Below, piece by piece: positions 24,480-33,269 of a stretch of DNA of 64,000 bases (position 1 is the first letter of the stretch; the number at the start of each line of letters is the position of its first letter). Source of the DNA: Aphis gossypii (taxonomy: Eukaryota; Arthropoda; Insecta; Hemiptera; Aphididae); contig NC_065533.1 of assembly GCF_020184175.1 (NCBI RefSeq), forward strand, positions 21,722,695-21,786,694. Reading direction: 5' to 3'. The notes below the pieces were generated by a model. That model was not told the DNA's origin, ran no database searches, and worked only from the letters and a program-made list of their open reading frames with translations. The translations under genes and the position numbers were made by a program.

Positions 24480-25278
24480 GGAAAACAATGAATCGTCAGT
24501 AGCAAGAGTCGCGGTGAAAATTCCCGAGTTCATTTCGTCGGATCCCGAACTTTGGTTCGCCATGGTCGAGGGAAGTTTTGCCAGCGCAGGTATCAAGATC
24601 GACAGTACGAAATTTGGGTATGTTGTCGGCGCATTACCACCCAAATATGCGGTTGAAGTGAAAGATATCATAATGGCACCACCATCGGAAAACAGGTACG
24701 TAAAAATTAAACAAGAATTGGTCAAACGTCTCAGCGCATCCCAAGAAGAAAAAACTCGCCAACTATTGGAACGGGTCGAAATGGGTGATAGAAAACCATC
24801 GCAATTTTTACGCCATCTTCAAAGCCTAGCTGACACCTCCATTCCGGAAACACTGTTAAAAACGCTGTGGATGGGCCGACTACCGAAAAGTATTCAGGTA
24901 GCGCTGGCGATCGTCAAGGACTGCAAACTCGAGGACCTCGCAGCACACGCAGATAATATTGCAGACGCGTCTGGTCCTATGCTACCTCAGATCGCGGAAT
25001 CAACTGTGAGTAGTACTCTGGAAGCTACGTTAAATCTTAAGCTTTCACAGCTAGCGCTAGGGATTAATCAGGAAATCACGGCGCTGAGAAAAGAAATCGC
25101 TGAGATCAACACCCGTCCTGCACGTGGGCGAAGCCCCGATCCTAGTGCCCATCGTTCAAGATCTCGATCACGAAGTCGTAATTCACACGGTGTCAATGGA
25201 ATCTGTTGGTATCACTGGCGTTTTGGATCCAACTCCCAGAAATGTGTAAAGCCATGTACATATAAGTCGGAAAACTAG
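24478..25278 (+). CDS. gag: Retrotransposon Gag, 266 residues
   Basis: The start chosen is the ATG at 24478; the frame extends upstream into the LTR only through a GTG, so this is the first usable ATG. Residues 12-40 hold the PEF...ELWFAMVEGSFASAGI block seen at the N-terminus of many insect Ty3 Gag proteins. The middle is a helical capsid-like region. Then comes an Arg/Ser tract (about 225-235) and a C-terminal C-W-Y-H-x-R-F-G-x(5)-C-x(3)-C motif (243-260), which replaces the usual CCHC knuckle and likely binds RNA. The role is packaging of element RNA in virus-like particles. The protease frame follows one frame back. No classic slippery heptamer lies at the junction; TCG GAA AAC TAG is the end. 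It could be a -1 shift or a one-base deletion near 25270. Confidence 0.85.
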   Translation: MENNESSVARVAVKIPEFISSDPELWFAMVEGSFASAGIKIDSTKFGYVVGALPPKYAVEVKDIIMAPPSENRYVKIKQELVKRLSASQEEKTRQLLERVEMGDRKPSQFLRHLQSLADTSIPETLLKTLWMGRLPKSIQVALAIVKDCKLEDLAAHADNIADASGPMLPQIAESTVSSTLEATLNLKLSQLALGINQEITALRKEIAEINTRPARGRSPDPSAHRSRSRSRSRNSHGVNGICWYHWRFGSNSQKCVKPCTYKSEN

Positions 25279-25292
25279 AAAGGCAATCACTG

Positions 25293-27314
25293 ATGGCGGC
25301 CAGTGAGCCAATGCCATTTCCACGCCGCCTATTTCTAACCGATCGTGTCTCACGAATACAATTTCTTATTGACACTGGAGCCGATTTATGTGTATACCCA
25401 CGCAGTGTGGTTCAAGGTCAACGAGATAAATCGGACTACTCCCTATCAGCAGCCAACGGGACGACCATTGCTACGTACGGAACTATTACACTTGCTCTTG
25501 ATTTCGGACTTCGTCGAGTTTTCACTTGGAGATTTGTGGTCGCGGATGTATCCAAGCCTATCATTGGTGTGGATTTTTTAAACCATTATAATCTTTTGGT
25601 AGATATACGTAATCAACGTCTCTTGGACGGTCTCACGCAACTCACTGTACAGGGTCAAGCTGCGAAATGCGACATACAATCCATCAAAACAGTTGTCGGA
25701 ACGACAAGGTACCATGACTTATTACAGGAGTATCCTGAGATAACCCGACCTGTTGGAGTAATCAAGGACATCAAACACAACACCAAACATTACATCCAGA
25801 CGACACCAGGATCTCCCGTCGCGTGTAAACCAAGGCGTCTAGCCCCTGACAAACTCAAGGGAGCCAAAAAGGAGTTTGAGACTATGCTAAATTTGGGTAT
25901 AGCTCGACCTTCTAAAAGCCCTTGGTCTTCACCACTCCACCTGGTTTCAAAGAACACTACGGACGCATGGCGACTCTGTGGAGATTATCGTGCACTTAAT
26001 ACTCGAACTATCCCAGACCGCTACCCAGTTCGTCACATCCAGGATTTCACACACTTCCTTCACGGAAAAAACATTTTCTCAACAATCGATCTGGTAAGAG
26101 CCTATAATCAAATTCCTGTAGCAGAGGAAGATATCAATAAAACGGCCATAATAACACCATTTGGACTTTTCGAGTTTCCTTTTATGTCTTTCGGACTCAG
26201 AAACGCAGCTCAGACGTTCCAACGTTTTATTGACGAAGTACTCCGTGGACTTGAGTTTTGTTTCAGTTATATCGATGATATACTGGTAGCTTCTACTTCT
26301 GAAGAAGAACATATCAAGCACTTACAGATCATTTTCAATCGGTTACGTGAATACTCTCTAGTAATCAACCCTTCCAAGTGCGTTTTCGGACAAAAAGAAG
26401 TCAAATTCCTAGGTTACCTTATTTCCACAGATGGCACACGTCCTTTACCTGACAGAATCGACGACATCTTGAAATACAAGAAACCGACATCAGCAAAAGG
26501 GTTACGACAGTTCCTGGGTATGATAAACTTCTATCGACGTTTTATACCCGGAGCTTCAGAAGCACAAGCACCATTGAACGTCTTACTGGTTCCCAATCTC
26601 AAAGGCAAAACTCCTATCAACTGGACACCTGAAGCTACTGCTGCTTTCGAAAATTGTAAAGAAAAACTTGCCTCAGCCACGTTACTTGCTCATCCTCGCG
26701 ACAATGCACCATTGGCCATTGTAAGTGATGCTTCTGACACCGCAGTGGGCGCGACTCTCCAACAATTCGTCAACACGGGATGGCAGCCTCTCGCATTCTT
26801 TTCAAAAAAACTTTCAGTAACTGAATCTAAATACGGAGCCTACGATCGTGAACTCCTTGCTATCTATCTTGCTGTCAAACATTTTCGACACATGGTAGAA
26901 ACTCGCAATTTTACCATTTTCACTGACCACAAACCCATCACTTTCGCCTTTCAGCAGAAACTTGAAAAGTGCTCACCACGCCAATTTCGTCACCTAGATT
27001 ATATCTCACAGTTTACTACAGACATAAGATATGTGCCAGGTAAACAGAACATCGTGGCCGACGCTCTCTCTCGAGTGGAAGTTCTTTCGGATACACTGGA
27101 TTATACTGCCCTGGCTAAATCTCAACAAGAAGACGACGAATTAAAAACGTATTTACGGAGTGACACTGGACTACAGCTTAAGCAAATTCAAATGCCCGGC
27201 ATGGATGTTCCTGTGTTTTGCGACACTAGACACCAACCGCCCGACCTTTCATTACAAAAACTTTTCGACGTGCTGCTTTTAATACTGTCCATCGTCTTTC
27301 ACATCCAGGCATAA
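25293..27314 (+). CDS. pol: Pol: protease, reverse transcriptase, RNase H (to first break)
   Basis: The frame is open from 25266, just inside the end of gag, and the first ATG is 25293. Retroviral-type aspartic protease: DTG at residues 27-29 and IIGVDFL. Reverse transcriptase: motifs SPWSSPLHLV, STIDLVRAYNQIP, FPFMSFGLRNA and the catalytic YIDD at 326-329. RNase H: SDAS (D479) and FTDHKP (D545), followed by the tether VPGKQNIVADALSR. The integrase HHCC zinc domain should start near residue 640. The last ~18 residues (after the A run at 27256-27260) are out of frame relative to the downstream integrase, so the stop at 27314 is not the natural end. One missing base in that run explains the shift. 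The natural product would be a Pol polyprotein cut by its own protease. Confidence 0.9.
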   Translation: MAASEPMPFPRRLFLTDRVSRIQFLIDTGADLCVYPRSVVQGQRDKSDYSLSAANGTTIATYGTITLALDFGLRRVFTWRFVVADVSKPIIGVDFLNHYNLLVDIRNQRLLDGLTQLTVQGQAAKCDIQSIKTVVGTTRYHDLLQEYPEITRPVGVIKDIKHNTKHYIQTTPGSPVACKPRRLAPDKLKGAKKEFETMLNLGIARPSKSPWSSPLHLVSKNTTDAWRLCGDYRALNTRTIPDRYPVRHIQDFTHFLHGKNIFSTIDLVRAYNQIPVAEEDINKTAIITPFGLFEFPFMSFGLRNAAQTFQRFIDEVLRGLEFCFSYIDDILVASTSEEEHIKHLQIIFNRLREYSLVINPSKCVFGQKEVKFLGYLISTDGTRPLPDRIDDILKYKKPTSAKGLRQFLGMINFYRRFIPGASEAQAPLNVLLVPNLKGKTPINWTPEATAAFENCKEKLASATLLAHPRDNAPLAIVSDASDTAVGATLQQFVNTGWQPLAFFSKKLSVTESKYGAYDRELLAIYLAVKHFRHMVETRNFTIFTDHKPITFAFQQKLEKCSPRQFRHLDYISQFTTDIRYVPGKQNIVADALSRVEVLSDTLDYTALAKSQQEDDELKTYLRSDTGLQLKQIQMPGMDVPVFCDTRHQPPDLSLQKLFDVLLLILSIVFHIQA

Positions 27315-27703
27315 AAGCCACTACCAAATTGGTAACACAACGGTTTGTATGGCCTTCTATCAACAAGGACTGTAAACAATGGGCCCGAGCATGCATCGAG
27401 TGTCAACGAGCTAAAATAACACGTCATGTTTCAGCACCACTTGGTTCATTCCCTCAACCATCACAAAGATTCGAACATGTACATTTAGACCTCATCATTA
27501 TGCCATATTCAGAAGGATTCCGCTACTGCCTTACGTGTATCGATAGATTTACTCGATGGCCGGAAGTGATACCTTTGGAGAACCAAGAAGCAGAGACTGT
27601 CGCCCGAGCATTTTATACACATTGGATTTCAAGATTTGGTACACCTCTTATTATAACGACTGATCAAGGAGACAATTCGAATCAAACCTTTTCAAGTATC
27701 TAG
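27259..27703 (+). CDS. pol: Integrase, first part (zinc domain and catalytic D,D)
   Basis: Continuation of Pol one frame back. It shows HRLSHPGI and CIECQRAK of the HHCC zinc-binding domain. The RNase H-fold core follows with the first catalytic Asp in HLDLI (27488-27490) and the second in TTDQG (27662-27664). The frame runs out at the stop at 27703 because of a second one-base loss about 27668-27671, in a GGAG context just after the second Asp. It has no start codon of its own. It is a broken segment of one integrase, not a separate gene. Confidence 0.85.
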
Positions 27704-28422
27704 GATATTTGACTGGTACAAATCACCTTAGGACTACGGCCTACCACCCTTCAGCAAACGGTATGGTAGAACGAAGCCATCGACAGCTTAAGGCCGCTAT
27801 CAAATGTCACCAGAACAAACGGTGGACTGAAATACTCCCAACAGTCTTATTAGGCATACGAGCAGCTTGGCGCGAGGATCTGAAGTCCACATCCGCAGAA
27901 CTTGTATTCGGAGAACCACTTCGTCTACCTGGTGAATTTCTCTCAACAAGATCAGATGACGCTAAGTTTGAGAACGCAGCAGAGTTCATCAAGGATCTTC
28001 GACACCAGATTCGCCAGATACAACCGGTAAATGGAACCTGCCACGGAGAAAAGAAAAATTTCATATTTAAGGACCTCGCCACCACCAAACAAGTGTTTAT
28101 TCGTCATGATGGACCGAAAAACTGTCTACAAATGCCGTACGACGGCCCATACCCAGTTGTAAGTCGCAATCGGAAAACCTTCTGCATTGACGTGAAAGGG
28201 AAAAAGATAACAGTGACTATTGATAGACTGAAACCAGCCTACATAATTGCTGATGACATACACGAGGAGGTTAGCTCCAGAAACATGAAACATGCCACAC
28301 CCGAATCTATCGCAAATAAGGAACCAAAAACAGAAGAACCGACACCAGAAACAAAAGACAGGAAAACGCGTTCCGGTAGAAGAGTCCATTTCCCCGAACG
28401 TCTTCAAATAAGTTCCTGCTGA
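27670..28422 (+). CDS. pol: Integrase, second part (catalytic E and GPY/F module)
   Basis: The integrase core resumes in a third frame. The catalytic Glu is in NGMVERSH (codon 27769-27771), completing the D,D-35-E triad. The C-terminal part has MPYDGPYPVV, the GPY/F module common to Ty3/Gypsy integrases, and ends with a basic TRSGRRVHFPERL tail, a frequent Pol terminus. The stop is at 28420-28422, 23 bp before the right LTR. No chromodomain and no env frame follow. It has no ATG of its own and depends on upstream translation. Confidence 0.87.
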   Translation, partial: RQFESNLFKYLGYLTGTNHLRTTAYHPSANGMVERSHRQLKAAIKCHQNKRWTEILPTVLLGIRAAWREDLKSTSAELVFGEPLRLPGEFLSTRSDDAKFENAAEFIKDLRHQIRQIQPVNGTCHGEKKNFIFKDLATTKQVFIRHDGPKNCLQMPYDGPYPVVSRNRKTFCIDVKGKKITVTIDRLKPAYIIADDIHEEVSSRNMKHATPESIANKEPKTEEPTPETKDRKTRSGRRVHFPERLQISSC

Positions 28423-28431
28423 CTCCATCAC

Positions 28432-28445
28432 TGGTAGGGGGGTGA
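28432..28445 (+). other. Polypurine tract
   Basis: TGGTAGGGGGGTGA directly precedes the right LTR. The purine run AGGGGGG fits the plus-strand primer of LTR retrotransposons. Confidence 0.7.
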
Positions 28446-28793
28446 TGTGGCGACGTGAACAATACACAACGAGCCGCCCAAATTATTTACGATGTCGACA
28501 GCGTACAATAGGAAAAACCCATGTTCTAGAATATTCCACGATGGTCTCGCTAGAGTATACTCGGGGATGTTCTAGAACAAAGCGGAGCCTATAAATACCA
28601 GCTGATCAGATGCTCAATTTTCATTCCGTCAGTGACTGCGTATCGCGACTTACCGTGTTGTTCAGTTCGCAGTAATATTGTACGCGTAATTGGTATTTGT
28701 TTGTTATATTTCATTCTTGTACATACATATCACAGTAATATAGTGCTTAATATTTTATAAATTGTGAGTGATTATTTATTACCATAAACCACA
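28446..28793 (+). repeat. 3' long terminal repeat (348 bp)
   Basis: Same length and, by eye, same sequence as 24111-24458. It carries the same heat-shock-element-like sites (28523-28537, 28569-28578) and TATA box (28590-28597). It could drive transcription into the flanking DNA to the right. Confidence 0.92.
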
Positions 28794-28859
28794 ATAATAT
28801 CATGTTCATAGCAGCTAAAGACATTAATTTATATTGTAATTATTATTATATATGATTGA

Positions 28860-28889
28860 CTATTTTTAAACGCAACTTAAATGTATATT
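28860..28889 (+). repeat. Right member of a direct repeat flanking the retrotransposon
   Basis: Direct counterpart of 24039-24068. The preceding bases (TTGTAA...TTATTATTAT) also resemble the left copy, so the duplicated block may be about 60 bp. Confidence 0.55.
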
Positions 28890-28917
28890 AAATTTATTTT
28901 ATGATTTTTACTAGACC

Positions 28918-29050
28918 CGGGAGAGTTTACATATTTCCGTTAGGTAGTACAGGAATAAATCCGGGAGAGTTTACACGTTTCTGTCAGGTAGTACTGGAGT
29001 AGACCCGGGAGAGTGTACCATCGGTAGAGTTTACCATCGGGAGAGTTTAC
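28918..29050 (-). repeat. Right array of GTAAACTCTCCCG units (five inverted copies)
   Basis: Inverted copies (CGGGAGAGTTTAC) lie at 28918, 28962, 29006, 29022 and 29038. Variants are GAGTGTAC (third) and CGGTAGAG (fourth). Together with 23791-23954 they form the inverted arms of the middle element. Confidence 0.8.
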
Positions 29051-29098
29051 AATCACCCCTACAAAGTACCACAGGTTGAGAAGCGTTGATATATAGAT

Positions 29099-32000
29099 AA
29101 TATAGGTCTGAGTTCCTATCACTGTGTATACTGATACAACATGTATAGGATACTACAAGGGTAAATATGCAATATTGTGAGTAACATACTATATAACATT
29201 CCTAACTAATCGATGGGTAGACTTAGTATCAATAACATAATATAATAGTAGAAACATAATACAACTAATATTACAAATACCTATTAAATTACTTAATTGC
29301 AGAAAAAATAAAAGAAGACATCCTATATCGCTGTCTTTTAAAGTAGTATATTACAAGACGTACAAAGTAGTTGGGGGATAATAGGGCGGATTGGGCGCTG
29401 TTTATGTACAAAATTATGTACTAAAATACGAATTAAACTATCAATTATGAATGTATATAATATACATAAATAGGTGCATTTAGTGGGCCAACGTTACGTG
29501 CACGACTGTTGATTATTGTTGTACACAATAATATCAATATATATAAATGGTCAGATGCATGCGTTCGTCGGACGTGTACCTGAATAAGTATATAACTATA
29601 GGTATATAATATATGGTATATTGCCGGACTATACCTACCATGCACGTTTATTGTATACTAAACATATATATATATATATATATATACACGATAAGGTGGT
29701 TCACGGGTATACATTTTATTGATCTTTTTTTTGCGTGGGTTATGAAAAAAAAATGATAATAATAATAATAATAATAAAATAAAATATTCTCACGGCACAT
29801 ACAAACAAGACCGATACGGCAAAAAAACGGTAATTTTTTCTTCGTGGTTTTTACCCTTCATCGCGATAAATAGTCCGACTATATACGCACGGCGATTTAT
29901 TGTACGAATATACCTACGTATTGTGTGTGGTAGTGCGTTTATGTATATTATATTCAATGGGCGATGGTCGGATCCACTGCGTGAAATCGACGAAACCGGT
30001 AGTCGGTATAATGATACTACCTATATGTACGTATATTATACCTATTATATAATAATATATTATATACATTTTTATACACGTAATGTGGCGCGGGTGCGCG
30101 ACGGTAATTTTTTTCCGTATATAATATTTTCTTTTAGTTTTTATTTTTATTTTTCAACCACGAACATTATGCACGGGGGACGTTTTCACACGTCTTCGAC
30201 ACTATATATAATATATGAACGATGCACAGAGGGTGTGTAAATGTCGAAATGACGGCGGAAGCCTATACGCTCACAATAATAATAACTTTTTCCACGTTAT
30301 AATATTACATAACGTTTACAACGCCTTTTTTTTTTTTTTTTTTATACAAAAACGATGATGTGTTTATTATCTAAACCGCTTATGCCAACAGTGTTAACGT
30401 TTCTTTATAGTTTACATAAGAATATATAATATTAATGTATAGCAGCTACACACACATATATATACTGTATAGGTAATATATTAAATATTATTGTTATATT
30501 GTTAACGTGGACAACGATTTCTTTGCGTGTTTTATACGCAAACTTATATATATTATACCAAGATATAATAAAAAATTGAATATCAATATATATATCACGT
30601 AAATGTTATTATTTTACAAATGAATTTTTGTATAGTATATATAATATATACTATTAATATAATATTATGTATGCGACGAGTATAAAATTCAAATAATAAT
30701 ATGAATAGGTAATATGCAATAATATATTAATATTTATATATAAATACCTACATTACACACCTGTGCCTGTACGTACAATTAATCTTTATACAAGACTGAC
30801 GAATGGCTAAAAATAAGATTTAAATTCTGGTGTAAACCTATATGCGTTTTTTCAGCGAGTTCAAACAATTCAAATATCAATGAAATTTGTTTAAAAAAAT
30901 AAATTATTATTATAATATATAAATAGATGTACAAAAAAAAAAACATACATATAAATATTTTTTTTCCCTGGTGATCGTCTACAGAGTTATTCCAAAAATT
31001 AAGAAACTATTTAGTTTTTTTTTTTAATGATAATTTTCTTTTTTAAATTTACATTTAAAATATGCAAAAATGTTTTTTAGATTCTGATCAGGATGAAGAA
31101 TGTATTACATGTATTGATTTTACATGGATAAATGTTATTGTTTTTTTTTAACATTTTTTACATCCTAGGTAGGTAGTAAAAATGTATTATCTATTCATAA
31201 TTGCTAGTCTCAAATAAAGAACAACTGTTTTTATTTGTTTATGAAATTTAAACTTTTTGTTTTACATGCAATATCGACAATACAGAACATAATCCTTGTT
31301 TAGAAGATAAACGAGTATGTGCGTCTTCGATATTTAATAAAATGACTAAATCTATATTTTTAGTTATTACTTCATGTATACTAGTATACAGGAAATATAG
31401 AATGTATAAATCGTTTGAACTAAAATAAAATAATGATTTAATATGGAACATAAAATCATGATATGTTTTTTGACTTCTCTGCTTTGAAGGTTATGTTAAC
31501 TTAACGGTATATATATTTTTACTTTATTAACAATTAAGGTATATATTTGCATTATCAATCTATACTTAACCTTCTCGTCCCAATTTTAAAATATAACTTA
31601 TTGTTTAACTTATTGATATAACTTATCGACTGTCTTAATTATAATGTTTGATGTTTCAATGTGTGTGTATTTACTGTAAATCTATTATACTGTATAATTT
31701 GTTTAATTCTTCATTAAATAGTTGTAACGGTATCGAGTTGTAATTATTTCTCGATAAAAACTGAACAAAAAAAGGCTGACAAATACAAACACCGGATGTT
31801 TAAAATTCGTCTCAGTTAATAACGATAATTTTATAGTAATCAATAACTGGTCACGACAGTTGTGTGTATAACTTATACTGTGAGATTTTTTTTTTTATCA
31901 CAATTTTGCAATTGTACATAATTCTTAAAAGTAAAAATCTAAAACATATATGTTAGCTATGAAATACGTCGCATGTATATATAACCTGTATAAAATATTG

Positions 32001-33269
32001 CGTATGTCAATTCAAAATAAAAAATACCTCATCTTAAGTGTTGTATTAATATGAAAAATTTGAAATAAATTATATAAATCATTAAAATCATTAAATTATT
32101 TTGTATATACTATTAAAACTATACCTATTTTATTTTATTTGTAAGTACTTAATGGTTTTTTAATTGCAGATTGATACAACATATTTTACGTATATCTACC
32201 AATCTACCATCTATACGTGCGGTATATCAATATAAAAATAGTATGGCTTACAATTTTCCATTAAAATTGTAAATATACTTATTCAAAAGTTCAAAACTAT
32301 ATAAATTCTACAAAGAAAAATGTAACTAAAATAATACAACTCATTTTCATAATATCATTTAAATAATAAACTTCTTTGTCATTCAATATAATATTATGTT
32401 TGATTAATTGAACAAAAAAATTTAAAACCTTTTAATAAATAAAAAATTAAAAGATTTTAATTATAAGTCGGAATACGCATTATGAATTCAATTCAATTCA
32501 TAATATTTAAAATAAAAATGTAAATGTTCATCTTTTAATAACCTGAAAATTGTAAAACTGGGGAATTTATAGTTTTGTCATTATTTAACTATACTTAAAA
32601 GGTTAAATTACTTTAATATAAAAGCTGATGGATGATAGTCTCATTATGTTAGAATATAATAGGTAAGTTAGTTTCTGAAATTTATCAACTTTCTAACTTA
32701 GTTTAAATGAAAGTAAGAAACATAATAATTATATACGTCACACACACGTTATCGTAAAATCAATATAATAATCGCTCCGCACAAAATCAAAAATTAGAGC
32801 TAATTTATAAAAAAAAAATTATGAGCTGTTAAAGTTCTAACTTTGATAACCTTGCAGGATATAAGCATGATTTATTTTCAGCTTATTTGTGTTATTTAGT
32901 TATTATTTAAAAAATATTGATTGTAAAAATTTTGAAATATACCAACATCGTTTAGGTAAATTATATCATTTTCTATTCTCAGTGAAATCTTCAAAATATT
33001 TAAGAACTTTTAAAGCTATTTATAGGCATTGCATTTCTTAACTTTTTTTTTTTATATTGATAAAAACGTTGGTGAGAAAGTTGGAATATTTAATTTAGTA
33101 AAGATTTTTAAGATTCTATATAAGTTGTTGATATAGAAATTTAATTTTTTTTAAAAATACATAGGCACGATTCTTTTGAGTGTTTGAATTTTATATTTTG
33201 ACAACATTTTCAAATTATTTTATATTTTTTTTATTCGGTCGATATAACCGAAAAATATGAATAACTGAG
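29099..33269. other. AT-rich non-coding sequence
   Basis: No supported gene or element. Contains an AT run at 29664-29686, an AAT run near 29757-29776 and a T run at 30326-30343. Short frames are low complexity. Confidence 0.55.
29664..29686. repeat. (AT)n microsatellite
   Basis: Uninterrupted AT dinucleotide run of about 23 bp. Confidence 0.85.

Larger units (their letters stand above)
24111..28793 (+). mobile_element. Ty3/Gypsy-type LTR retrotransposon, 4683 bp
   Basis: Order: 348-bp LTR, primer-binding site, gag, protease, reverse transcriptase, RNase H, integrase, purine tract, 348-bp LTR. The two LTRs match at every base by eye and start TGTG and end CACA. The 4-bp duplication ATAA is intact. 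No env-like frame is present between integrase and the right LTR. The coding region is interrupted by three one-base frame changes (near 25272, 27258 and 27669). Gag and domain order resemble insect Ty3 elements whose Gag starts with the PEF-x(8)-WF block. The element is inserted in an inverted-repeat transposon. LTR identity indicates a very recent insertion. Confidence 0.92.
23783..29058. mobile_element. Inverted-repeat element with iterated arms and 8-bp target duplication
   Basis: The termini are GGGCGGTGGTAAACTCTCCCG-like on the left and, inverted, GGGTGATTGTAAACTCTCCCG-like on the right. CTACAAAG flanks both sides (23775-23782 and 29059-29066), a perfect 8-bp target duplication inside the hAT-like element. 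Each arm repeats a 13-bp unit, GTAAACTCTCCCG: six copies on the left, five inverted copies on the right. The element has no coding frame of its own once the LTR retrotransposon is removed. Arms built of subrepeats recall foldback-type elements; the duplication length and GGG ends would also suit Merlin-type or hAT-type. Superfamily unresolved. Confidence 0.65.
23598..29088. mobile_element. hAT-like element, outermost of a three-level nest
   Basis: The left end starts CAGCGGTTTTCAACC and the right end, reversed and complemented, starts CAACGCTTCTCAACC. These imperfect terminal inverted repeats are of the CAG...TTCTCAACC type typical of hAT elements. ATATAGAT lies directly before the left end (23590-23597) and again at 29091-29098, two bases beyond the right end, fitting an 8-bp target duplication plus a small AT slip. 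The element's own DNA is only 23598-23782 plus 29059-29088; the middle is a later insertion. It has no coding capacity, so it is non-autonomous. The hAT assignment rests on termini and duplication length only. Confidence 0.55.

Noticed and set aside
28423..28445. Envelope-like third frame in the retrotransposon
   Set aside because: Only 23 bp separate the integrase stop from the right LTR, so no env gene can be present.
24444..28467. Minus-strand frames of 80-113 codons inside the retrotransposon
   Set aside because: Shadows of the gag and pol frames on the plus strand.
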